NCBI RefSeq assembly: GCF_002920575.1
Contig: NZ_PQSQ01000042.1
Coordinates: forward strand, 1-62,431
DNA length: 62,431 bases
Direction of reading: 5' to 3'
Source: Streptomyces sp. Ru73
Lineage (GTDB): Bacteria > Actinomycetota > Actinomycetes > Streptomycetales > Streptomycetaceae
The notes beneath the pieces are model-generated. The model saw nothing but the letters and a program-made list of their open reading frames with translations, made no database searches and was not told the origin of the DNA. Below, piece after piece: positions 33,881-41,613 of this stretch; the stretch's first letter is position 1, and every line of letters starts with the position of its first letter. The translations under genes and the position numbers were made by a program.

Positions 33881-34088
33881 CTCGCCTGCCGTTCCCGCGT
33901 ACGTTCCATCGTTGCCGACTAAGTGGTGCCACCCCTGACGGGTGTTGACCGTGTCGACGATACAACCGGTCGCTTTCGGATGTTGTCGGGTGGGTATCAC
34001 CCCAGGGTGAGGACGTGCGCAAGGGTGAAGATCGGACACACCCCGACAGTCTTTTCGATCTAGGGGTTTCAACCTGCACCGGCCCAGG

Positions 34089-34094
34089 TAGGGT
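34089..34094 (+). promoter_or_regulatory. -10 element of the arc promoter
   Basis: TAGGGT, preceded after 16 bases by TTTCAA as a plausible -35, lies 39 bases before the arc start. Confidence 0.45.
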
Positions 34095-34132
34095 CAGGAA
34101 GCGTCCAGCTCCCCTTGGAGGAGGTGAGGACC

Positions 34133-35899
34133 GTGGCAGCCCACGACGACGACATCAACCGCGGCATCCGGCCGGGGCGGGGGTCTGACGACCCTGCCGG
34201 CCAGGTTGCCTATCTCGAGCAGGAGATCGCCGTCCTGCGACGCAAGCTCGCCGACTCTCCGCGTCACACGAGGATTCTCGAAGAGCGGATCGTCGAGCTG
34301 CAGACAAACCTGGCTGGCGTATCGGCTCAGAACGAGCGGCTCGCCAACACACTCCGTGAGGCCCGCGACCAGATCGTCGCGCTCAAGGAGGAGGTCGACC
34401 GGCTCGCTCAGCCGCCGGCCGGCTTCGGCGTCTTCCTGCAGGCGAACGAGGACGACACGGCCGACATCTTCACCGGAGGCCGAAAGCTCCGTGTGAATGT
34501 CAGCCCGAGCGTCGAGCTCGCAGAGCTCAGGCGTGGCCAGGAGGTCATGCTCAACGAAGCGCTCAACGTGGTCGAGGCCATGGAGTTCGAGCGGGCCGGG
34601 GACATCGTCACCCTCAAGGAGATCCTCGAGGACGGCGAGCGCGCCCTGGTCATCGGGCACACCGACGAGGAACGGGTGGTACGGCTCGCCGAGCCGCTGC
34701 TGGACGTCACCATCCGTCCCGGCGACGCCCTGCTGCTCGAGCCCCGCTCCGGCTACGTCTACGAGGTCATCCCCAAGAGCGAGGTCGAAGAGCTGGTCCT
34801 CGAAGAGGTACCGGACATCGACTACACCAAGATCGGCGGTCTGGGCGGCCAGATCGAGCTGATCCGGGACGCCGTCGAGCTCCCGTATCTCTACCCCGAT
34901 CTGTTCAAGGAGCACGAACTGCGCCCGCCGAAGGGTGTCTTGCTCTACGGCCCGCCCGGCTGCGGCAAGACGCTCATCGCCAAGGCGGTCGCCAACTCCC
35001 TGGCCAAGAAGGTCGCCGAGGTGACCGGCAAGCCCGCGGGGAAGAGCTTCTTCCTCAACATCAAGGGCCCCGAGCTCCTCAACAAGTACGTCGGTGAGAC
35101 CGAGCGGCACATCCGCCTGGTCTTCCAGCGGGCGCGGGAGAAGGCCAGTGAGGGCACGCCCGTCATCGTCTTCTTCGACGAGATGGACTCCCTCTTCCGC
35201 ACCCGTGGCTCGGGCGTCAGCTCGGACGTGGAGAACACCATCGTTCCGCAGCTGCTCTCCGAGATCGACGGCGTGGAGGGCCTGGAAAATGTGATCGTCA
35301 TCGGTGCCTCGAACCGCGAGGACATGATCGACCCGGCGATCCTGCGCCCCGGCCGGCTGGACGTGAAGATCAAGATCGAGCGTCCGGACGCCGAGGCCGC
35401 CAAGGACATCTTCTCGAAGTACCTCACGGACCGGCTGCCGCTGCACGCCGACGACCTCGCCGAGCACGGCGGATCGCCGAAGGCCGCGGTCAGCGCCATG
35501 ATCCAGTCGGTCGTCGAGCAGATGTACGCGGAGTCCGAGGAGAACCGCTTCCTGGAGGTCACCTACGCCAACGGTGACAAGGAAGTCCTGTACTTCAAGG
35601 ACTTCAACTCCGGCGCCATGATCGAGAACATTGTCGGACGCGCCAAGAAGATGGCGATCAAGGCCTTCCTCGAGCAGAACCAGAAGGGCCTCCGGGTCGC
35701 CCACCTGCTCCAGGCGTGCGTGGACGAGTTCAAGGAGAACGAGGACCTCCCCAACACCACCAACCCCGACGACTGGGCCCGCATCTCCGGCAAGAAGGGC
35801 GAGCGGATCGTCTACATCCGCACCCTCGTCACCGGCAAGCAGGGCGCGGACACCGGCCGCTCCATCGACACGGTGGCGAACACCGGTCAGTACCTGTAA
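34133..35899 (+). CDS. arc: Proteasome-associated AAA+ ATPase ARC (Mpa)
   Basis: This is the hexameric unfoldase that binds pupylated proteins and feeds them to the 20S proteasome. The 588-residue product is read from GTG 34133 behind GGAGGAGG; an upstream TTG is less likely. Order of parts: an N-terminal coiled coil (about 20-85) that recognises Pup, two OB-fold interdomains (about 90-235), and the AAA+ module with Walker A GPPGCGKT (near 273), Walker B VIVFFDEMDS and LRPGRLD. The C-terminal GQYL carries the penultimate Tyr that docks into the proteasome ring. Confidence 0.97.
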   Translation: MAAHDDDINRGIRPGRGSDDPAGQVAYLEQEIAVLRRKLADSPRHTRILEERIVELQTNLAGVSAQNERLANTLREARDQIVALKEEVDRLAQPPAGFGVFLQANEDDTADIFTGGRKLRVNVSPSVELAELRRGQEVMLNEALNVVEAMEFERAGDIVTLKEILEDGERALVIGHTDEERVVRLAEPLLDVTIRPGDALLLEPRSGYVYEVIPKSEVEELVLEEVPDIDYTKIGGLGGQIELIRDAVELPYLYPDLFKEHELRPPKGVLLYGPPGCGKTLIAKAVANSLAKKVAEVTGKPAGKSFFLNIKGPELLNKYVGETERHIRLVFQRAREKASEGTPVIVFFDEMDSLFRTRGSGVSSDVENTIVPQLLSEIDGVEGLENVIVIGASNREDMIDPAILRPGRLDVKIKIERPDAEAAKDIFSKYLTDRLPLHADDLAEHGGSPKAAVSAMIQSVVEQMYAESEENRFLEVTYANGDKEVLYFKDFNSGAMIENIVGRAKKMAIKAFLEQNQKGLRVAHLLQACVDEFKENEDLPNTTNPDDWARISGKKGERIVYIRTLVTGKQGADTGRSIDTVANTGQYL

Positions 35900-35908
35900 C
35901 ACCGCTCA

Positions 35909-35946
35909 CCGGCTGCGGATGTCCCAGGCGGGGCGTCCGCAGCCGG
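35909..35946 (+). terminator. arc terminator hairpin
   Basis: An 11-bp perfect outer stem (35909-35919 with 35936-35946), with an inner CCC/GGG pairing, lies ten bases after the arc stop. Confidence 0.65.
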
Positions 35947-36172
35947 ACGCATTTCCAGGGGTGGGACGCGCCCTGGAGGGGACCCGGCGGAACAGGGAAA
36001 ACCGGACTGGAGCAATGACTGTAATGATCTCCCCAGCGCCGTTCCGGCGTTCTAGGCTCTTCGGTACCGCCGCACTACTACGTGCGGAAGCGGGGACCGC
36101 ATACGGACCGGAAGCGCAGCGGTACTTGAGCGCCGACCCCAGCCGGGGGCGCCGCCGGGCAAGGAGGGCCGC

Positions 36173-37684
36173 ATGACCGTACGGCGAGTAATGGGCATCG
36201 AGACGGAGTACGGCATCTCCGTTCCCGGCCACCCCAACGCCAATGCCATGCTCACCTCGTCCCAAGTCGTCAACGCCTACGCGGCGGCGATGCACCGGGC
36301 GCGCCGCGCCCGGTGGGACTTCGAGGAGGAGAACCCGCTGCGGGACGCCCGCGGCTTCGACCTCGCGCGCGAGAATGCGGACGCCAGCCAGCTCACCGAC
36401 GAGGACATCGGCCTGGCCAACGTCATCCTCACCAACGGTGCGCGGCTCTACGTCGACCACGCGCACCCCGAGTACAGCGCCCCCGAGGTCACCAATCCGC
36501 GCGACGCCGTGCTGTGGGACAAGGCCGGCGAGCGCATCATGGCCGAGGCCGCCGAGAAGGCCGGCCAGGTCCCCGGCGCCCAGCCGATCCACCTCTACAA
36601 GAACAACACCGACAACAAGGGCGCCTCCTACGGCACGCACGAGAACTACCTGATGAAGCGGGAGACCCCCTTCTCGGACATCGTGCGCCACCTCACCCCC
36701 TTCTTCGTCTCCCGGCAGGTCGTCTGCGGCGCGGGGCGGGTCGGCATCGGCCAGGACGGCCACGAGCACGGCTTCCAGCTCAGTCAGCGCGCCGACTACT
36801 TCGAGGTGGAGGTGGGGCTGGAGACGACGCTCAAGCGGCCCATCATCAACACCCGCGACGAGCCGCACGCCGACGCGGAGAAGTACCGCAGGCTGCACGT
36901 GATCATCGGCGACGCGAACCTCTCCGAGATCTCGACGTACCTCAAGCTCGGCACGACGGCCCTGGTCCTCTCCATGATCGAGGACGGCTTCATCAATGTC
37001 GACCTCGCCGTCGACCAGCCCGTGCGCACCCTCCACCAGGTCTCGCACGACCCGTCGCTGCAGCACCTGATCACGCTCCGCAGCGGCCGGACGCTCACCG
37101 GCGTACAGCTCCAGATGGAGTACTACGAGCTGGCGCGTAAGTACGTCGAGGAGCGGTTCGGCGCCGACGCCGACGAGCAGACCAAGGACGTCCTCACCCG
37201 CTGGGAGGACGTGCTGGGCCGGCTGGAGAACGACCCGATGAGCCTGTCCGGCACCCTGGACTGGGTCGCGAAGCGGGAGCTCATGGAGGGCTACCGGCGC
37301 CGTGACAGCCTGGACTGGGACGCCGCGCGGCTGCACCTGGTCGACCTCCAGTACGCCGACGTACGGCCCGACAAGGGCCTGTACAACCGGCTGGCGGCGC
37401 GCGGCAAGATGCAGCGGCTGCTGACCGAGCCGGACGTGGAGACGGCGGAGATCAAGCCGCCGGAGGACACCCGGGCCTACTTCCGGGGCCGCTGCCTGGA
37501 GCAGTACGCGGACGACGTCGCGGCCGCCTCCTGGGACTCGGTGATCTTCGATCTGCCGGGCCGCGACTCCCTCCAGCGGGTTCCGACCCTGGAGCCGCTG
37601 CGGGGCACGCGGAACCACGTCAAGGAGCTCCTGGACCGCTGCCGCACGGCGGAAGACCTGGTGCGGGTGCTGAGCGGCGGCTGA
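36173..37684 (+). CDS. dop: Depupylase / Pup deamidase
   Basis: The 503-residue product starts MTVRRVMGIETEYGISVPG after AAGGAGGG. It shares the carboxylate-amine ligase fold with PafA: ATP/Mg ligands Glu10 and Glu12, nucleophile Asp95 in YVDHAHPEYS, and RPIINTRDEPHAD. The insertion after the first strand (WDFEEENPLRDARGF to about residue 80) is the Dop-specific loop that distinguishes it from PafA. It removes Pup from substrates. Because the Pup encoded here already ends in Glu, its deamidase activity may be dispensable. Confidence 0.96.
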   Translation: MTVRRVMGIETEYGISVPGHPNANAMLTSSQVVNAYAAAMHRARRARWDFEEENPLRDARGFDLARENADASQLTDEDIGLANVILTNGARLYVDHAHPEYSAPEVTNPRDAVLWDKAGERIMAEAAEKAGQVPGAQPIHLYKNNTDNKGASYGTHENYLMKRETPFSDIVRHLTPFFVSRQVVCGAGRVGIGQDGHEHGFQLSQRADYFEVEVGLETTLKRPIINTRDEPHADAEKYRRLHVIIGDANLSEISTYLKLGTTALVLSMIEDGFINVDLAVDQPVRTLHQVSHDPSLQHLITLRSGRTLTGVQLQMEYYELARKYVEERFGADADEQTKDVLTRWEDVLGRLENDPMSLSGTLDWVAKRELMEGYRRRDSLDWDAARLHLVDLQYADVRPDKGLYNRLAARGKMQRLLTEPDVETAEIKPPEDTRAYFRGRCLEQYADDVAAASWDSVIFDLPGRDSLQRVPTLEPLRGTRNHVKELLDRCRTAEDLVRVLSGG

Positions 37685-37749
37685 GGCGGCGAGGGCGCGT
37701 ACGGGCCGCTCACGGCCTGATGAGCGGCCCGATCGTGACCGATCCGGTC

Positions 37750-37782
37750 CCCGCCGGGCGGCTGAAAAGGCCGCCCGGCGGG
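37750..37782 (+). terminator. dop terminator hairpin
   Basis: A perfect 13-bp stem (37750-37762 with 37770-37782) with a TGAAAAG loop indicates that pup is expressed from its own promoter. Confidence 0.8.
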
Positions 37783-37827
37783 AATCATCGAAGTGGGTCC
37801 CGAACGTTGAGGGAAAGTGCAGGGCCG

Positions 37828-37850
37828 ATGTCGGACCCAGCTTGTAGGGT
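37828..37850 (+). promoter_or_regulatory. Candidate PafBC-type (RecA-NDp-like) promoter of pup
   Basis: ATGTCGGAC (37828-37836) is followed by exactly eight bases and TAGGGT (37845-37850). The published actinobacterial RecA-NDp motif is TTGTCRGTG-N8-TAN3T; the TGTCRG core, the spacing and the -10 all agree, with three mismatches at the ends of the first box. Confidence 0.45.
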
Positions 37851-37900
37851 CTGATCTTGACAGTCACATCGAGCGGGGCGAACCGAGCGGGGTGAGGGAT

Positions 37901-38119
37901 ATGGCGACCAAGGACACCGGCGGCGGGCAGCAGAAGGCTTCGCGCAGCACCGAAGAGGTCGAGGAGCAGACCCAGGACGCTGAGGCGTCCGAGGACCTCA
38001 AGGAACGCCAGGAGAAGCTGTCGGACGACGTGGACTCCGTCCTGGACGAGATCGACGACGTGCTCGAGGAGAACGCCGAGGACTTCGTTCGCTCCTTCGT
38101 TCAGAAGGGCGGAGAGTGA
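37901..38119 (+). CDS. pup: Prokaryotic ubiquitin-like protein Pup
   Basis: The 72-residue product starts MATKDTGGGQQK after GTGAGGG. It is acidic and mostly disordered, with a helical segment (DLKERQEKLSDDVDSVLDEIDDVLEENAEDFV) that pairs with the ARC coiled coil. The C-terminus is VQKGGE: the terminal Glu is coded directly, so PafA can activate it without deamidation by Dop. It is flanked by a terminator on each side, suggesting a monocistronic transcript. Confidence 0.97.
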   Translation: MATKDTGGGQQKASRSTEEVEEQTQDAEASEDLKERQEKLSDDVDSVLDEIDDVLEENAEDFVRSFVQKGGE

Positions 38120-38191
38120 TCTCGCCTTCGTAACGAAGGCATTCAGTCGAGTTGGTCGGGGTGCCGGCCAGCGGTTGTGAGTCGGGGAGCT

Positions 38192-38222
38192 GCTCGCGGC
38201 GTCACCTTCGGACGCCGCGAGC
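38192..38222 (+). terminator. pup terminator hairpin
   Basis: A perfect 12-bp stem (38192-38203 with 38211-38222) lies 72 bases after the pup stop. prcB must therefore use a promoter between here and 38435. Confidence 0.75.
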
Positions 38223-38322
38223 GGCCTTCGCCGGCGCAGGACGACGCGTGGCCGAAGCAGCCCTCCCCGGCGGCGCAGCGGTACCCGCCTCAAGCCCCTG
38301 CCCGTGCATGAGAATCATGATC

Positions 38323-38484
38323 ACGGGAGAGGTAAGGTCCGGGGCATACTGCTTCGACTTCTGTTCGGCACTAGGCAAGTTTCAGGGTGACCCCGACGTC
38401 GCGCGTCGGGCCATCGCATATCCGGAAGGAAACGTGTGGAAGCCAATACTCACAACACCGGGCGTCTACCGGCTGCCTTCCTGA
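38323..38484 (+). pseudogene. Remnant of an endonuclease VII-like gene (C-terminal part)
   Basis: The frame ending at the TGA 38482-38484 encodes TGEVRSGAYCFDFC, then SALGKFQGDPDVARRAIAY, ending GVYRLPS. This resembles the C-terminal half of the recombination endonuclease VII family, which many actinobacteria encode between pup and prcB: T-G-x-V-R, a Cys pair around C-F-x-x-C, and A-L-G-x-F-x-D-x-P-D. The expected D-H-C-H metal/catalytic motif before TGEV is absent, the Cys spacing is disturbed, and no start or N-terminal domain can be found back to the pup terminator. The last 49 bases overlap prcB in another frame. Family assignment is from memory. Confidence 0.55.
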
Positions 38485-39281
38485 CGCCTGGGTCCTCCTC
38501 GTTCATGGACTTTCTCAGTGAGCACTCGCCGGAGCTGCTGCCGGGGAACCGGCCGCTGCCGCCCGTGCAGGGTGCGATCGAGGCGCCGCACGGCACGACG
38601 ATCGTGGCGGCGACCTTCCCGGGGGGCGTCGTGCTCGCCGGTGACCGCCGGGCGACGATGGGCAACGTCATCGCGCAGCGGGACATCGAGAAGGTCTTCC
38701 CGGCGGACGAGTACAGCGCGGTCGGCATCGCCGGCACCGCGGGCCTGGCCGTCGAGATGGTCAAGCTCTTCCAGCTGGAGCTGGAGCATTACGAGAAGGT
38801 CGAGGGTGCGCAGCTGTCCCTGGAGGGCAAGGCGAACCGCCTCTCGACGATGATCCGCAGCAACCTGGGCATGGCCATGCAGGGCCTGGCCGTGGTGCCG
38901 CTGTTCGCGGGGTACGACCTGGACCGCGAGAAGGGCCGTATTTTCTCGTACGACGTGACCGGCGGGCGTTCCGAGGAGAAGGGGTACGCGGCGACCGGCT
39001 CCGGGTCGGTGTTCGCGCGCAGTGCTCTGAAGAAGCTCTTCCGGGACGACTTCTCCGAGGGCGAGGCGACGACCGCGGTCGTGCAGGCGCTCTACGACGC
39101 GGCGGACGACGACTCGGCCACCGGTGGTCCGGACATGGGCCGGCGGATCTATCCCATCGTCACGGTGATCAATGACGAGGGTTTCAAGAAGCTCACCGAG
39201 GACGAGGTCTCCGAGATCGCCCGTGCCGTCCACGAGCGGCGTATGGAGCAGCCCGACGGTCCGCGGGCCGCGCTGCTCTGA
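38436..39281 (+). CDS. prcB: 20S proteasome beta subunit
   Basis: The 281-residue precursor begins at GTG 38436 behind GGAAGGAAAC. Residues 1-53 are the propeptide; self-cleavage at HGTTIVA leaves Thr54 as the N-terminal nucleophile. Catalytic partners are visible in the mature part: Asp in AGDRRATMGN, Lys in DIEKVFPAD (Lys33 equivalent) and the SGSVFARS region. It forms the two inner rings of the proteasome and supplies the only peptidase activity. The first 49 bases also encode the end of the decayed endonuclease gene. prcA follows after 76 bases. Confidence 0.96.
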   Translation: MEANTHNTGRLPAAFLTPGSSSFMDFLSEHSPELLPGNRPLPPVQGAIEAPHGTTIVAATFPGGVVLAGDRRATMGNVIAQRDIEKVFPADEYSAVGIAGTAGLAVEMVKLFQLELEHYEKVEGAQLSLEGKANRLSTMIRSNLGMAMQGLAVVPLFAGYDLDREKGRIFSYDVTGGRSEEKGYAATGSGSVFARSALKKLFRDDFSEGEATTAVVQALYDAADDDSATGGPDMGRRIYPIVTVINDEGFKKLTEDEVSEIARAVHERRMEQPDGPRAALL

Positions 39282-39357
39282 CGTGACGACAGTGGATGAC
39301 GGATCCGGAGGGGCTTTCGCCGTGAGAGAGCCATTGACAGAAAGGGACGGATAGCCG

Positions 39358-40134
39358 GTGTCGACGCCGTTCTATGTCTCACCCCAGCAGGCCATGGCCG
39401 ATCGCGCCGAATACGCCCGCAAGGGCATCGCGCGTGGTCGCAGTGTTGTCGTCCTGCAGTATGCCGACGGCGTCGTTTTCGTCGCCGAGAATCCTTCCCG
39501 TGCACTGCACAAGGTCAGTGAGATCTATGACCGGATCGCCTTCGCGGCGGTCGGCAAATACAACGAGTTCGAGAACCTCCGGATCGGTGGTGTGCGCTAC
39601 GCCGATCTGCGGGGGTACACCTACGACCGTGAGGACGTGACGGCGCGCGGGCTGGCGAATACCTACGCCCAGACGCTCGGCGCGATCTTCTCCAGTGCGG
39701 GCGAGAAGCCGTACGAGGTGGAGCTGCTGGTCGCCGAGGTGGGTGCCACCCCGGAGGACGACCAGATCTACCGGCTGCCGCATGACGGTTCGATCGTGGA
39801 CGAGCACGGTTCGGTCGCGGTCGGCGGCAATGCCGACCAGATCAGCAGCTACCTCGATCAGCACCACCGGGACGGCATGACGCTGGGCGAGGCGCTGAAG
39901 CTCGCCGTTGAGTCGCTGTCGCGGGACAACAACGGCGGGGAGCGCACGCTGACCGCCGAGCAGCTGGAGGTCGCGGTGCTGGACCGCAAGCGGCCGCAGC
40001 AGCGGAAGTTCAAGCGGGTGCTGGGCCGTCAGCTGGCCCGGCTGCTGGAGGCGGACGGCGCTGCCGCGACGCCGGCCGCCGAGTCCGGCGAGGCCGGCGG
40101 CGAGGCCGAGGAGGGCTCCGACTCCGAGAGCTGA
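39358..40134 (+). CDS. prcA: 20S proteasome alpha subunit
   Basis: The 258-residue product starts at GTG 39358 (VSTPFYVSPQQAMADRAEYARKGIARGRS), with AAAGGGACGG upstream. It has the alpha-type N-terminal helix and gate sequence and lacks the catalytic Thr. The outer ring surface binds the ARC C-terminus. The last 30 residues are an acidic, Ala/Glu/Ser-rich tail (GEAGGEAEEGSDSES), probably flexible. The intergenic spacing suggests co-transcription with prcB. Confidence 0.96.
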   Translation: MSTPFYVSPQQAMADRAEYARKGIARGRSVVVLQYADGVVFVAENPSRALHKVSEIYDRIAFAAVGKYNEFENLRIGGVRYADLRGYTYDREDVTARGLANTYAQTLGAIFSSAGEKPYEVELLVAEVGATPEDDQIYRLPHDGSIVDEHGSVAVGGNADQISSYLDQHHRDGMTLGEALKLAVESLSRDNNGGERTLTAEQLEVAVLDRKRPQQRKFKRVLGRQLARLLEADGAAATPAAESGEAGGEAEEGSDSES

Positions 40135-40158
40135 GCCGCGCTTCCGGCGTTCCGCGCC

Positions 40159-40185
40159 GCCCCGGTGGGCCCTGCCTGCCGGGGC
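40159..40185. terminator. Short GC hairpin between convergent prcA and LacI genes
   Basis: A 7-bp stem (40159-40165 with 40179-40185) is flanked by further GC-rich pairing. It is weaker than the other terminators in the window. Confidence 0.4.
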
Positions 40186-40211
40186 GCGCGGCGTTTCGGG
40201 GCCGCGCCGCC

Positions 40212-41330
40212 TTACGGCGCGTCGGGAGGCGGCGCGGCGGTGGAGCCGCGGGCGACCAGTTCGACGGGCAGGGTGGTGGGCGCTGCGGGCGGCCGGCCGT
40301 CGAGTACGTCGATGAGGGCGCGCATGCCGGCGGCGCCGAACTCCTCGGCGGGCAGCCGTACGGTGGTGAGTTCGGGTTCGAGCGCGGTGGCCAGGGCGAG
40401 GTCGTCGAAGCCGGTGACGGAGACGTCCTCGGGGACGCGGAGGCCGAGGCGGCGGGCTGCCTTGCAGGCGCCCGCGGCGAGCAGGTCGTCGTCGCAGACG
40501 AGGGCGGTGGGGCGGGGGCCCGGCGCGGTGAGTGCCGCGTGCGCGGCGCGGAGTCCGGCGTCCACGCTGAGCGGTGCGGGTTCGGTGCGCAGGGTGGCGC
40601 CCGGTACGGCGCGTACGGCCTCGGCCAGGGCTCCGGCGCGCAGGTGGAAGGTCCAGGAGTCGACGGCCGCCGCGAGGTGGGTCAGGCGGCGGTGGCCGAG
40701 GCCGAGCAGGTGGTCGGCGGTGCGGCGGGCGCCGTCGGCGATGTCGAGGTTGACGGTGGCGGCCGCCGGGGTGCTGTCGGGATCGCTGTCGAGCATGACG
40801 AGGGGGAGGCCCTCGCCGTAGAGCGCGGCGAGGGCGTCGGCCGCCATGGAGGAGGCGATGACGCCGTCGAGGGTGGCGCGCGCCGAGTCGAAGGGGTCCC
40901 GTGCGGGGCCGATGCCCTCGGGGGAGGGGTAGAGGACGAGGCCGAAGCCGCTGTCGGCGGCGATGCGGGCGGCGCCGGTGTAGACGCGGGCGAAGAATTC
41001 GGTGGTGAGGGCCGGGACGACGAGCAGCGCCGTACGGGTACGGCCGAGGCGGAGGCTGCGCGCCGCGAGGTTGGGCCGGTAGCCGAGTTCGCGTGCGGCG
41101 GCGCGTACGGCGTCGGCCTTGGCCTGCGAGACCCGGCCGCGCCACTTGTCGCCGAGGACGAGGGAGACGGCGGCCTGCGAGACGCCGGCGGCGCGCGCCA
41201 CGTCCTTGCTGGTGACACGGGGGGCGTCGGCGGCCGGGTGTGCTCCGGCGCCACGTGCCCCCGCGCCCGGCGCGGCGGTCGCTCCCCGCGCGTCCGCCAC
41301 GTCGCCCCGCGCCGCCCCCTCTTCGGTCAC
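40212..41330 (-). CDS. LacI-family transcriptional regulator
   Basis: The product is about 372 residues if read from GTG 41330 (VTEEGAARGDVADARG). The start is uncertain because a 35-residue Ala/Gly-rich leader precedes the DNA-binding domain and no clear ribosome site is seen; an upstream TTG at 41411 is also open. The LacI helix-turn-helix is VTSKDVARAAGVSQAAVSLVLGDKW, with the hinge helix ELGYRPNLAARSLRLG. The periplasmic-binding-like effector domain follows, including VTGFDDLALATALEPELTTV. Divergent transcription from the MFS gene suggests that it controls that transporter. Confidence 0.9.
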   Translation of the reverse strand: MTEEGAARGDVADARGATAAPGAGARGAGAHPAADAPRVTSKDVARAAGVSQAAVSLVLGDKWRGRVSQAKADAVRAAARELGYRPNLAARSLRLGRTRTALLVVPALTTEFFARVYTGAARIAADSGFGLVLYPSPEGIGPARDPFDSARATLDGVIASSMAADALAALYGEGLPLVMLDSDPDSTPAAATVNLDIADGARRTADHLLGLGHRRLTHLAAAVDSWTFHLRAGALAEAVRAVPGATLRTEPAPLSVDAGLRAAHAALTAPGPRPTALVCDDDLLAAGACKAARRLGLRVPEDVSVTGFDDLALATALEPELTTVRLPAEEFGAAGMRALIDVLDGRPPAAPTTLPVELVARGSTAAPPPDAP

Positions 41331-41537
41331 TGGTGTGGCTGCCCTTCGTGCGGCGGTGCTGTGGTCGTGCGCGCGGTGCTGCGGTCCGTGCCGATCCGCG
41401 GTCAGCGGCAATGGTACGTAGGAGGGGGCGCGGCGTACGCACCGCTGCGGCGGCCGGGATCGGGCCCGTGCGGCCCGAGGCCGGTGGTTCGGACCGTGTC
41501 CAGAGCCCAGCGGTGGACCGCCGGTGAGTGGTCGTGG

Positions 41538-41564
41538 TACGTATGGCGGGTTGCGTTATACGTA
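41538..41564. promoter_or_regulatory. Inverted repeat in the LacI/MFS divergent region
   Basis: TACGTAT (41538-41544) is mirrored by ATACGTA (41558-41564) across 13 bases, 50 bases before the MFS start. It is AT-rich against the background and could be an operator or overlap the MFS promoter. Confidence 0.4.
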
Positions 41565-41613
41565 AAACTTCACGGTGGCTGACCGGCTCGGAGGCCGGGG
41601 GAGAGGGGCGGAC

